NCBI GenBank assembly: GCA_016745215.1
Contig: CP050890.1
Coordinates: 4,712,001 to 4,776,000 of the forward strand
Direction: 5' to 3'
Length of the DNA: 64,000 nt
From: Thiohalocapsa sp. PB-PSB1
GTDB lineage: Bacteria; Pseudomonadota; Gammaproteobacteria; Chromatiales; Chromatiaceae
Under the pieces are notes generated by a model. The model searched no databases. It saw only the letters and a list, made by a program, of their open reading frames with translations, and was not told where the DNA came from. How positions within the stretch are numbered: the stretch's first letter is position 1; each line of letters opens with the position of its first letter. Of this stretch, positions 55,155-63,360 are shown piece after piece. The translations under genes and the position numbers were made by a program.

Positions 55155-56425
55155 GGCAATCGCCGGTAGTACTTCAAACGATGTTCGGGCAGCTTGTCGG
55201 GATGCAGGATTTTGATCACATCGGCCAACTGCACATCGGGTTCGATCAGGCCCATCTGCCAGTAGTCATTGGCCTTGTGCTCGTTCAAGCGGGCGTTGTT
55301 GTTATACACCCGACCCTCGCGGAAGGCGCGGAAAGCGCCATAGTGTTCGTTTGCGGCGAGCAAGTCGGCGCGGCTGAACCAGTCCAAGCCGCTGGTGAAC
55401 CAGACTTCGGCGTCCCCTGCCCGCTCCAGCACCGCCTCCAGACTCAGCGGAATGCTGGCGCGATGGGTATCCTCGGCCCAGCGATAGACGCCGCCCGCGT
55501 CCGCGATCAACCGGGCAATGTAGCTGTCGCCGCCCGGCACATACCAAGTATCCCGGAGCAACGAGCCGCCGAAAACGCCGGGTCTTCGATCCGCCGGAAT
55601 GTCCCGAACCAGGGCTGCATAGTGCTGATAACGCTCCACCATATCGGCAAACAGGCGCTGGGATAACCCGTCTTCGTTGAGAAAAGCCGCGGTGAATTTC
55701 AGCCACTCGCTGCGACCGAGGAGGGTCGATTCCACGTACTCGGAGTTGATCGCGACATGGATCCCCGCATGCTGCAACAGGGGATGGGAATTGTATTGCG
55801 GTTGATCGTGACCGACGGCCATCACCACATCCGGGCTCAGATCCAGAATCACCTCGAGGTTGATGTTGGCGCCGCGCCCCACCTCGGCGATTTTGCCCGC
55901 CGCGACCATCTCCCGTACAGCCGGCGCATAGATGGTCTTGAAGCTGCTGACAGCGGTCAGCCGGTCCAGGGCGCCCAGCACGTCCAGATGGGGGAGATGG
56001 GTGGACGAGAGCGCGACAAAGGAGCGTATCGGCACCTGAATCACCTGGGCATCGCCAAACCCCTCGGGGGTGGGCGCACCGCACTGGACCAGCAGATAGC
56101 GGAAGGTCTCCTTGGCATCGGGCCAGGGCGTGTGGACGGTGACCAGCTTGTAGTGCTTGAAATAGGCAAGGGAAAAGCCGTCCGCATAGGTCAGGGTTGC
56201 CTTCTCCGGGAAATAGTCCAGGGTCGGATCGTATTGTTCGATACAACCGTCGGTGAGATTGGCGACGGGTGCCGCACTGGCATCTGCGGCCGCGGCCGCT
56301 GGCGCCAGTGCCAACAGCAGGCTGAACACGCAGCTCGCGAGGGCGCTCGACTGATGTTTTTCGGCAATGCCAGACATGATGGGCTGGGCCAATCGGATCG
56401 GTTTTGGTCGGTTCTGGTCAGTCAT
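55151..56425 (-). CDS. btuF: Corrinoid ABC transporter periplasmic binding protein
   Basis: 424 residues. A signal peptide (SALASCVFSLLLALAPAAAAA) sits ~30 residues in. The class III binding-protein fold has LSSTHLPHLDVLGALDRL, ISPDVVMAVGHDQPQ-type LDLSPDVVMAVGHDQ, GRSEWLKFTAAFLN and GGDSYIARLIADAGGVYRW. It is longer than E. coli BtuF (266) and closer to two-lobed iron/cobalamin binders. ATG 56425 overlaps the stop of the upstream DUF1636 gene by 8 bp; Met 56377 would sit closer to the signal core. It delivers corrinoids to BtuCD. Confidence 0.88.
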   Translation of the reverse strand: MTDQNRPKPIRLAQPIMSGIAEKHQSSALASCVFSLLLALAPAAAAADASAAPVANLTDGCIEQYDPTLDYFPEKATLTYADGFSLAYFKHYKLVTVHTPWPDAKETFRYLLVQCGAPTPEGFGDAQVIQVPIRSFVALSSTHLPHLDVLGALDRLTAVSSFKTIYAPAVREMVAAGKIAEVGRGANINLEVILDLSPDVVMAVGHDQPQYNSHPLLQHAGIHVAINSEYVESTLLGRSEWLKFTAAFLNEDGLSQRLFADMVERYQHYAALVRDIPADRRPGVFGGSLLRDTWYVPGGDSYIARLIADAGGVYRWAEDTHRASIPLSLEAVLERAGDAEVWFTSGLDWFSRADLLAANEHYGAFRAFREGRVYNNNARLNEHKANDYWQMGLIEPDVQLADVIKILHPDKLPEHRLKYYRRLP

Positions 56426-56801
56426 CTTGGTCCAAAGGCGGAATGCGCGCGATGAAATGCTCTGCGATCCCAGGCGGCCAAGCCGCGTAGGGCACCACGC
56501 CATCGGCGGATTGCCGGTACTCGCGGGCATAGTTCAACAGGGTCTGGGCGCTTTCGCTGGTCGGTGGAAGACCGCCGATGACATAGCCGATCTTTCCGGG
56601 CGAGCGCAGGTGCACGACGCAGTGGCGGCTACAGGCCTGCAAACAGTCGAAACGGCGCAGCTGGAGGTCTGCGTCTTTGCTGTCGTTGCGCTGGATTTGC
56701 AAGGCGTCGGCAAGCAACTCGCCGCCTGTCCTGCCGTCGACGTCGTGCTCGGCGCTGCGGCTGCTGCGACAGGTCGCACAAATGTATAGGGTCACGCTCA
56801 T
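56418..56801 (-). CDS. DUF1636 family predicted metal-binding protein
   Basis: 127 residues. It begins MSVTLYICATCRSSR and has a second cysteine group in CLQACSRHCVVHLRSPGKIG, together resembling a thioredoxin-like 2Fe-2S site. The ending PGKIGYVIGGLPPT is characteristic. Members are repeatedly encoded with B12 genes. The function is unknown; electron delivery or cobalt handling are possible. It is the first gene of the btuFCD group, about 275 bp after a cobalamin riboswitch. Confidence 0.85.
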   Translation of the reverse strand: MSVTLYICATCRSSRSAEHDVDGRTGGELLADALQIQRNDSKDADLQLRRFDCLQACSRHCVVHLRSPGKIGYVIGGLPPTSESAQTLLNYAREYRQSADGVVPYAAWPPGIAEHFIARIPPLDQDD

Positions 56802-57077
56802 GTCTTGATCTCCACGGTCATGCTGTTAGGCTGCATTGCGCATCTCTGTTGGGTCTCGCTGCCTGGAACGGGCCGGACGAGCGCGCGATGACGGCGGCTG
56901 CATTCGGTCCGTTGCAACGGGAAAAGAGAAGAGTTCAGGCGCGACGCTGAAGATCGTTCAGGAGTGCGTTCAGGATGCCGACCGGCCTGCTCATTTCTGG
57001 CAACTATGCCCCGAGGGCATCGCCAACACGGCAAACCGCACCTCCGACAGACCCCGACCGAAGGTAGGCGATGCAGA

Positions 57078-57426
57078 TGATGGCAGGTCTCCTGGCTCGC
57101 GGGTCGTCGCCCAGCGCTTGGCCTTCCCGATCCCGGCATGGGATCAGTGGCATCGGATCAGGCGATTGTCGGAGAGAAACACAGCAACCGGCGCCGGGTT
57201 TTCGTTCGCCTTCGCGCAGCGGCAACCTGCCCAGGGTCGATCCATGGGCGGATTGCTGCAACGTCGAGGCCGAACGAAAAGACGAGTCAGGTGGTCTGTT
57301 TCTCGACAGAAATCGCCTAAGCGCGGACTTTCCGCCTACAGTTGCGGGGACAGCCAGGGCATTGGACAAGACGTTGAATCAGCGTCCGCACCCTGTTCCC
57401 ATTTTCACCCCCTTGGGGGAACCATC
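57078..57426 (-). ncRNA. Cobalamin riboswitch with an enlarged stem (btuFCD group)
   Basis: On the minus strand it opens with GGTTCCCCCAAGGGGGTGAA and AAAATGGGAACAGGGT, continues AATGCCCTGGCTGTCCCCGC and AACTGTAGGCGG, and closes with ATCGGGAAGGCC and AGCCAGGAGACCTGCC. Between GCGCTTA and GCCACTG, where the btuB aptamer has a few bases, about 160 nt are inserted. They can form an extended helix: AGGCGATT pairs with AATCGCCT, then GTCGAGAAACA with TGTTTCTCTCCGAC. The core is intact, so it is probably functional. Confidence 0.92.
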
Positions 57427-57548
57427 GAGACGGATACTACACGCGCAGGAAATGGCCGGTCAAGCGCCGGCAGATTCGGCTGCTTGCCTGTCGGCGGGGT
57501 TTGCCGGAGAATTGCCCGGGATTGCCACCCAGGGGACCAAGTTACCGC

Positions 57549-58730
57549 ATGTTGCTGTACGAAAACGACCAATACGAGATCAAACGCGAGGGGCGCTTTT
57601 TGTGTGCCGCTCTCAGGCGCCGACACCGGGTTCTGAGCAACTGCACCGTCAACGGCGGTCTGCGCGAGGATCTGACCCATATCTGCAACCACCAGAGCAG
57701 CGAGGGCAGTGGCCATGCAAGCCGTCATGAGCTGGTCGCCGGCCTGGGGCTGGATGCTTACCACCATCGCGCCTGCGAGGAAGCGGGAGCGCCTGGAGCA
57801 ACCACAGCCCTGATGAGCACGGCGGCCAACATGCAATGTGCGGTGCTCGCCGAAGCAAGCCATCAGGAGCTGAGCGTGCAGGTCGTCGCCACCGCCGGGG
57901 TGCTCGGCAATGCCACCCGTGCAGGAGATGCCGCCGGTTGGCACGAGACCAACAGCGGCAATCGCAGAATCGACGCGACAACCCGACCCGAGACCGGCGT
58001 CGCGGACGCCAACGAAATCGCCGCTGCAAACCACGGCGGCACCATCGTGACCATGGTTTTTATCAATCGGCCCTGCACGCCTGCCGCGCTGGTCCGGGCC
58101 GCGACCATGGTCACCGAGGGCAAGAGCGTCGCCGTCCTCGATCTGCGCATGCCCAGTCTGCAATCATCCGGCCTGGCCACCGGAACGGGCACCGACCAGA
58201 TCGCCATTGCCGCACCCTTGGCCAGCGGCGACGCCGACTGGGAGCGTCGCTGGGTGGGTGGCCACAACAGCCTCGGCGAGCTGTTGGGGCGCGCCACCCG
58301 CGATGCGGTGAGCCGCTGCCTGCTGCTGCAAAATGGTGTCTGCGCGGAGCTGCGCCGCACCCTCTGTGGCGCCCTCGCCCGCCATGGCTGCGATGAGCAG
58401 GCGCTGCGTCAGCAGGCGCGCAGGCAACTGACCGCGGATGAGGCGGAGCTGTTCGAACGCAATCTGCTGGCGGTGATACACGATCCGCAGAGTGCGGCCG
58501 CCGCCTATTGCCTGGCCGAGAGCATCGATCTGGCCGAGGTCGGTATTCTGCACCGAGAAGTCGCGCGCGAGGCCATTCTCAACCAGGCGGCGCTGCTGGC
58601 CGCCTCCGTCGCGGTTCAACCCGCTCGCTTCGCCGAATTCCGACAGGATCTGCAAGCCCACCAGGGATATGACTCGGGCAGCCTTGCGGCCTTGGCCGTG
58701 ATCCGCGGCTTCTCCGCCAAATGGAACTGA
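57549..58730 (+). CDS. cbiZ: Adenosylcobinamide amidohydrolase (CbiZ) with C-terminal extension
   Basis: 393 residues. The first ~240 match CbiZ: RRHRVLSNCTVNGGL, LMSTAANMQCAVLA, VATAGVLGNATRAGDAAG and LATGTGTDQIAIAAPL, closing with GHNSLGELLGRATRDAV. CbiZ hydrolyses adenosylcobinamide to adenosylcobyrate, so scavenged corrinoids can be rebuilt by CbiB. About 150 further residues (from CLLLQNGVCAELRR) are helical and unrecognised. Met 57549 begins the fold. It is divergent from the riboswitch-controlled btuFCD group and overlaps cbiB by 10 bp. Confidence 0.88.
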   Translation: MLLYENDQYEIKREGRFLCAALRRRHRVLSNCTVNGGLREDLTHICNHQSSEGSGHASRHELVAGLGLDAYHHRACEEAGAPGATTALMSTAANMQCAVLAEASHQELSVQVVATAGVLGNATRAGDAAGWHETNSGNRRIDATTRPETGVADANEIAAANHGGTIVTMVFINRPCTPAALVRAATMVTEGKSVAVLDLRMPSLQSSGLATGTGTDQIAIAAPLASGDADWERRWVGGHNSLGELLGRATRDAVSRCLLLQNGVCAELRRTLCGALARHGCDEQALRQQARRQLTADEAELFERNLLAVIHDPQSAAAAYCLAESIDLAEVGILHREVAREAILNQAALLAASVAVQPARFAEFRQDLQAHQGYDSGSLAALAVIRGFSAKWN

Positions 58731-59686
58731 TGTCTCATTTGGCGCTGGTGCTGACTGCCTGCCTGGCGGATGCTCTGTTCGGCGATCCTGTCTATCGTCT
58801 GCACCCGATCCGGCTGCTCGGCGCTTGCAGCATCCGCTGGGAGAAAACCCTGTTTGCCGTCGGGCTGGACGGCTTTATTGGCGGCATCCTGCATTGGCTG
58901 CTGGTGGTGGGGGCGGCGCTGCTCGCCTGGTGGAGCATACACCAATTGCTCGCAACCTGGCTCCTGTGGGGATACCCCTGGGCGGCCTGGGCTTGGGACG
59001 CCTTCATCGCCTACAGTCTGCTCTGTCTGCACGACCTGTTGGCGCACGGGCGCCGGGTTCTGGTCAATTTGGCAGACCTGCCGGAGGCAAGGCGCCAGGT
59101 CGCCATGCTGGTCGGCCGCGATACCGAGCGGCTGGACCGGGGCGCCGTGGTTCGTGCAACCATCGAGAGCCTATCGGAGAACCTCACCGATGGCGTGCTA
59201 ACGCCCCTTTGGGCGCTATGTCTGTTCGGCCTGCCGGGGCTGATTCTGGTCAAGGCGGTCTCCAGCCTGGATTCCATGGTCGGCTACAACAACCAGCGCT
59301 ACCGCCGCTTCGGTTGGGCCGCGGCCCGCTCCGACGATCTGATCCATTGGCTACCGGCGCGGCTGTCGGTGCCGTTGATCGTTCTGGCAGCATTCCTGCT
59401 GCGTCTGCATCCGCGCCTAGCCCTGGATGCCGCCCGCCGCTGGCGCGGAATGCTGGCGAGTCCAAACTCGGGCTGGAGCGAGGCTGCCTGCGCCGGCGCC
59501 CTGCGGGTGCGGCTGATCGGCCCGATCAGCTATCAGGGCAAGATCGTCAACGAGGCGTTCCTGGGCGACGAAGACTGGCCGGCCGATCTCGAAGCCCGCC
59601 ACCTCGAGCAGGCCTTGCGCCTGATCCTGGTCTGTAGCGTTTTGGCGCTGACGTTCGGAATCGGTCTCGTCTTCATCGTCCATTAA
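58721..59686 (+). CDS. cbiB: Adenosylcobinamide-phosphate synthase
   Basis: 321 residues, inner-membrane protein with about five to six helices: LTACLADALFGDPVYRLHPI, ATIESLSENLTDGVLTPLWA, VKAVSSLDSMVGYNNQRYRR and the cytoplasmic RSDDLIHWLPARLS. It attaches aminopropanol phosphate (made by CobD) to adenosylcobyrate. It follows cbiZ with a 10-bp overlap, the expected order for salvage. It is convergent with the metalloprotease gene. Confidence 0.93.
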   Translation: MELMSHLALVLTACLADALFGDPVYRLHPIRLLGACSIRWEKTLFAVGLDGFIGGILHWLLVVGAALLAWWSIHQLLATWLLWGYPWAAWAWDAFIAYSLLCLHDLLAHGRRVLVNLADLPEARRQVAMLVGRDTERLDRGAVVRATIESLSENLTDGVLTPLWALCLFGLPGLILVKAVSSLDSMVGYNNQRYRRFGWAAARSDDLIHWLPARLSVPLIVLAAFLLRLHPRLALDAARRWRGMLASPNSGWSEAACAGALRVRLIGPISYQGKIVNEAFLGDEDWPADLEARHLEQALRLILVCSVLALTFGIGLVFIVH

Positions 59687-59705
59687 CGGCGATCGGATCT
59701 GACAG

Positions 59706-60788
59706 CTACCACATCATCAGTGCGCCTTCGCCTTTTTGTTCTGAATAGTAGAGTCGTATGCGCAGCACATAGCTGCGTTCACGCACCAAGCGGGCAGTTA
59801 TTTTGGCGTTGAACGATGTCCCGCTGTCATCGTCACCGTCGTAGTAGACGTTTTCGCCCCTGATCTCTTCAAAAAGAACCATGACGGTATCCATTTTGCC
59901 GAAGGTCTGCATGGTGTACTCGCGGCTGTACTTCGGTTTGATCACGAAGTCGATCTGCTCGCCTACGCCAATCCGAATGCGGTGTGATTCCCAGGGACGC
60001 AGCTCCGGTAAATTGGTCTCCAGAGCTGGAAAAAATCGCAGCGCCTCGACGATATCCGTGGGCGATAAACCGGCTTCTGGAATCAGAGGCTGATGCTGAT
60101 ATTTTTCAGGTTTGATAATGAGTCCGCTGGGGAATTGATAATGCATGATGGAGTCTTTATCCCAATTAGACCCGCCTGTTTCATTCTCGCTCAGTTTGCG
60201 AAGAATATTGTGTCGGGTCTGCTCCTCTGACCAATAATTAGGCGAGCCGGCAAAATAGTCGATCACTTCCTGCTCATCCCATTGAATGCCGGATTTCGGG
60301 TTTTGATGCTCATGCGAAAACCCAAGCGCATGGCCTATTTCATGCAAGGCGGTGTCATGTCCATAATCCGTGGTCAAATCCCAGCCGAAGTTCATTGTGC
60401 GTTCATCGGGATCGGTCGCATAATCCACATTATCCCGACCAACATAGGACCAGGAACCGTCACCCTGATTAAAACCAATGCGAATTTCCGCATCTCTGGG
60501 ATTGGTGACCTCTTTGAATACCAGGCCAATGCCAAGTTGTTTCCATTCCGAAAAGGCATTGCGAACCGCATCTTTTTGATCGTCGCCTCCGCGCCAGGTT
60601 GAAGGCTCATCAAGAAAACAATAGTGCAATAGGGTGCCGTTGACCCATTTTTTCTCGCTGATACGAATAAGCGATGCGCGTCGATCGTTGATATTTGCTT
60701 CCAGCGGCCGAACCGGCGTTCCTGGTATTGTGCATAACGGTTGCTTTCCGTCTGTTTTCGCGTCGTGTTTTTTGCTCTCTTTTGCCAT
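59706..60788 (-). CDS. Zinc metalloprotease of metzincin type (M12-like)
   Basis: 360 residues. The zinc site HEIGHALGFSHEHQ fits HExxHxxGxxHE of astacin-like metzincins; the Met-turn is DSIMHYQF. The catalytic domain covers residues ~50-250, with a C-terminal beta domain (~260-360; RVRERSYVLRIRLYYSEQ). There is no signal peptide: it begins MAKESKKHDAKTDGKQ, so export, if any, uses another route. It resembles fungal/bacterial flavastacin-like M12A enzymes. The substrate is unknown. It is less GC-rich than the cobalamin genes and may be acquired. Confidence 0.85.
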   Translation of the reverse strand: MAKESKKHDAKTDGKQPLCTIPGTPVRPLEANINDRRASLIRISEKKWVNGTLLHYCFLDEPSTWRGGDDQKDAVRNAFSEWKQLGIGLVFKEVTNPRDAEIRIGFNQGDGSWSYVGRDNVDYATDPDERTMNFGWDLTTDYGHDTALHEIGHALGFSHEHQNPKSGIQWDEQEVIDYFAGSPNYWSEEQTRHNILRKLSENETGGSNWDKDSIMHYQFPSGLIIKPEKYQHQPLIPEAGLSPTDIVEALRFFPALETNLPELRPWESHRIRIGVGEQIDFVIKPKYSREYTMQTFGKMDTVMVLFEEIRGENVYYDGDDDSGTSFNAKITARLVRERSYVLRIRLYYSEQKGEGALMMW

Positions 60789-61382
60789 GTCAAGTACTCC
60801 AATCGAGGTTGATTAGACCCAGTTTTTAACTGAGCAAGATTCATCGAAACATGCGGTTACAGAAGTCTTGGAAAGCCTAGCTCATCGAGGACAATCTCGA
60901 CCTATTCACGCAGTCAGTAGAGCTGCCACCGAAGCGGTCTTAGAGTCCTGGTGCGTGCATTTAAGGTCCGGCTGTAACCTGTCCAGACCAGGGGCCAGGA
61001 TGTTCCTGGCAACGTTCGGATCGCGATCCATACCATTGCCGCAATTCATGTCTTTTCGATCCCGATCCCGATCAAGTCGCGCTAGGCGGGTTGCACCCCG
61101 GTGTATCTTCAGTTCATTTGTGGAGAAGACAGTGGTCTACAGCCTTTCTCCCGGGAAAGGCACGGCGCTCGCGTCCGATCCGCTGGTATCCTCTGCCGGG
61201 TCGCCCGCAAGCGGGCTCCTACGCCGAGCCTCAGGGCATAACCTAGCCGTTGCGCGGCCTCGCCGATCTTGGCTCATCTCTTTTCCCTCTTTATAGATAA
61301 GTATAGATCGTCTCAGTCCTAAAGGAGCAGTTATGAGCCCTGCCCTCGGTTTCCCCGTTTCGGTCTCATTGTCCTCTGCACC
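60789..61382. other. Intergenic region with one REP arm
   Basis: 594 bp. An inverted REP arm lies at 61200-61222. Open frames here are low-complexity and unsupported. No promoter is recognised. Confidence 0.5.
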
Positions 61383-61874
61383 TTGCAATGGCCCAATAAT
61401 ACGCGTATGGGGTTTTTATCTAAAACAGGCTTCATCCATTGTCTTCCGACTTTCATCGTCCTGGACAGCTTCCGGAAAAGGCAAATACGTTACCAGCACT
61501 CTGCTGCTGCCGATGGAAGCACAACAGGATCCATGGATGGTGGCGGTCGCGATCGCGAGCAGTTCCTGACGCAGTATGAAGGTAGCCTTGCGGAATATCG
61601 CCGGGTGTTCTCCGAGGAGGCCCCGAAGGATATCTGGCCTGAACCGCAACAGCGATTGAAAGACCTGAACCGTTATCGGCGCGTGGATCTGTCGCGGCCC
61701 ATCCGCAAAGTACGTTCACGCACCAAGCTGTCCGCCTTATTGGCAGTTGCTGCTGCATTTTTCCTATTATTCGAGTTTTCGCTCAATCCCCTGCTCGCTC
61801 TACCGATGTTGTTGCTCGGCCTCGCGCTCGCCCTCCAGGATCAGTCTTGCCGAATGCTCGCTTCGTGGGCCTGA
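61383..61874 (+). CDS. Hypothetical protein with C-terminal membrane helices, possibly truncated
   Basis: 163 residues. The N-terminal half (to ~60) reads unconvincingly. From REQFLTQYEGSLAEYRRVFS through APKDIWPEPQQRLKDLNRYR the composition is coherent, followed by a basic stretch and two hydrophobic segments (LSALLAVAAAFFLLFEF; LLALPMLLLGLALAL). The EYRRVF-IWP segment recalls the end of glycine-rich-domain proteins, so this may be the 3' remnant of a larger gene (weak). It overlaps the next ORF by 28 bp. Confidence 0.4.
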   Translation: MQWPNNTRMGFLSKTGFIHCLPTFIVLDSFRKRQIRYQHSAAADGSTTGSMDGGGRDREQFLTQYEGSLAEYRRVFSEEAPKDIWPEPQQRLKDLNRYRRVDLSRPIRKVRSRTKLSALLAVAAAFFLLFEFSLNPLLALPMLLLGLALALQDQSCRMLASWA

Positions 61875-62575
61875 ACAATCGCACCGAAGCGGTGCAAAAG
61901 CTGGCGCTTGGCCTGCGCAACGACGATGCCATCGACGCCTATGCTTCCGACGAGGTGATGCTCCTGGACATGCTGCACCAGGATTTACCGCGTGTCGGCC
62001 TGCATCCTGATCAGTATGCGGTGCTGCCGCCCCTGTATGGCTACTCCCGTGAGGAATACGTCGTGTTGGCCTACAACACCGCCTCGACGTTGATCGAAGA
62101 GGTCGAACGATGGCTGGATACAGCAGCGGGCAGGCAGGCGGTCGAGGACATACGGCCGACGCCGAGCCTGTCGGACAGACTCTTGTCCTGGAGTGCATGG
62201 GGGAGCGCATGGGGGAGCGCATGGGGCAACCCCATGACATGGCTGCTGTGGGGGCTACCGGCGCTCGCGTGTCTGTTCATGGCCCAGACCCTAGCGTTGC
62301 TGTTGTGTTGCTCCCGGCCCAGGAGCGGGAGTCCGACCAGCCATGCGCAGCAGACCAAGCTCGGAACCATCGCCGACACGCGGGATGCGGACGCCACGGC
62401 TGCGTCGGATACGCATGCCGACACGGAACGACCGCAATTGTCCTATTCGCAAGATCCGACCTCTGCCGACAAGACCACCGTCGTCGATGAGACAAACGAC
62501 GAGGACGCAACCGACCAGAATTCCACCGACCAGGGCTCGCACGACAAAGGGGGCAATCCGCCCGGCGTTGCCTGA
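61847..62575 (+). CDS. Hypothetical membrane protein with acidic Asp/Thr-rich tail
   Basis: 242 residues. A soluble N-terminal region (~1-110) with regular helices (MLLDMLHQDLPRVGLHPDQY; ASTLIEEVERWLDTAAG) precedes a WGSAWGSAWGN triplet from a 12-bp tandem repeat. One or two membrane helices follow (WLLWGLPALACLFMAQTLAL). The last ~75 residues are rich in Asp, Thr, Ser and Gln without hydrophobics, probably disordered. No family is recognised. The start overlaps the preceding ORF. Confidence 0.45.
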   Translation: MPNARFVGLNNRTEAVQKLALGLRNDDAIDAYASDEVMLLDMLHQDLPRVGLHPDQYAVLPPLYGYSREEYVVLAYNTASTLIEEVERWLDTAAGRQAVEDIRPTPSLSDRLLSWSAWGSAWGSAWGNPMTWLLWGLPALACLFMAQTLALLLCCSRPRSGSPTSHAQQTKLGTIADTRDADATAASDTHADTERPQLSYSQDPTSADKTTVVDETNDEDATDQNSTDQGSHDKGGNPPGVA

Positions 62576-62595
62576 TCGGGATCGGGATACGGGCT

Positions 62596-62868
62596 CTCCG
62601 TCGCCCGCAAGCGGGCTCCTACCTCCGACCAACGCCCCTTGCGCAGATCACACCCGTGCGCTCGGCCCTGGGTAGGAGCCCGCTTGCGGGCGACCGTCGC
62701 GATTGCCTCAGGCTCTCCGTCGCCCGCAAGCGGGCTCCTACCGATCTCGGCGCGGCAATATGCGATGTCATCTCTGCCGACAGCCCCAAGCTCATCGATC
62801 GAAAGATGTGCAGACCAACCATGCGCTCGGCCCTGGGTAGGAGCCCGCTTGCGGGCGACCAGACCCGC
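62596..62868. repeat. REP family 1 units downstream of the RAYT gene, 165-bp period
   Basis: REP heads at 62672 and 62837 are 165 bp apart, with an inverted arm before them at 62596-62624. Sequence 62624-62671 (CCGACCAACGCCCCTTGCGC block) duplicates the 5' part of the RAYT gene (63277-63325). 62780-62820 resembles an internal RAYT segment. Confidence 0.85.
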
Positions 62869-63360
62869 TCATACCCATCGCGCATCCCAATGCGGATAAT
62901 CGCGGACCGACTGCACCAGCCCCGCGCGTACCGGGTTAGCCACCACATACCGCGCGACCCCTCGGAGATCCTCCTCTTGTCGTATCGCGTGGTCGTGATA
63001 ACCCTTCTGCCACATCCGTCCGCTCCGGCCAAGAAAGCGATTGATCTCGATTGTGGAACGAGACTTCACTCGCAAAACCAGTCGCGACAGATCGGCCTCC
63101 TTCAATGCTACAAGCCAGTGCAGATGATCGGGCATGACAACAAACGCCCAGGTTGTCGACCAATCCAAGGCGTCGACAGCCCGAAGCTCATCGATCAAAA
63201 GACGTGCACACCAGAAATTTCGGAATACCGGCCGCCTTCGGTCCGTCACCGTCGTAATCAGGTATATCTGCCCGGTCTCCGACCAACGCCCCTTGCGTAG
63301 ATCACGCCCATGCGCTCGGCTCTGGGTAGGAGCCCGCTTGCGGGCGACCGTGGCGGTCAC
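62869..63360 (-). CDS. REP-associated tyrosine transposase (RAYT, Y1/HUH family)
   Basis: About 163 residues from a GTG at 63360; the recognisable protein starts near LRKGRWSETGQIYLITTVT. The HUH metal motif is VVMPDHLHWLVAL and the catalytic tyrosine lies in WQKGYHDHAIRQEEDLRG, followed by RYVVANPVRAGLV. RAYTs are single-stranded DNA endonucleases that process and disperse REP palindromes. No ATG precedes the domain. The frame stays open through four 165-bp repeat units (to 63855) because 165 is divisible by three, so the start is uncertain and may lie in a repeat. It sits between REP units, its likely substrates. Confidence 0.88.
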   Translation of the reverse strand: MTATVARKRAPTQSRAHGRDLRKGRWSETGQIYLITTVTDRRRPVFRNFWCARLLIDELRAVDALDWSTTWAFVVMPDHLHWLVALKEADLSRLVLRVKSRSTIEINRFLGRSGRMWQKGYHDHAIRQEEDLRGVARYVVANPVRAGLVQSVRDYPHWDARWV

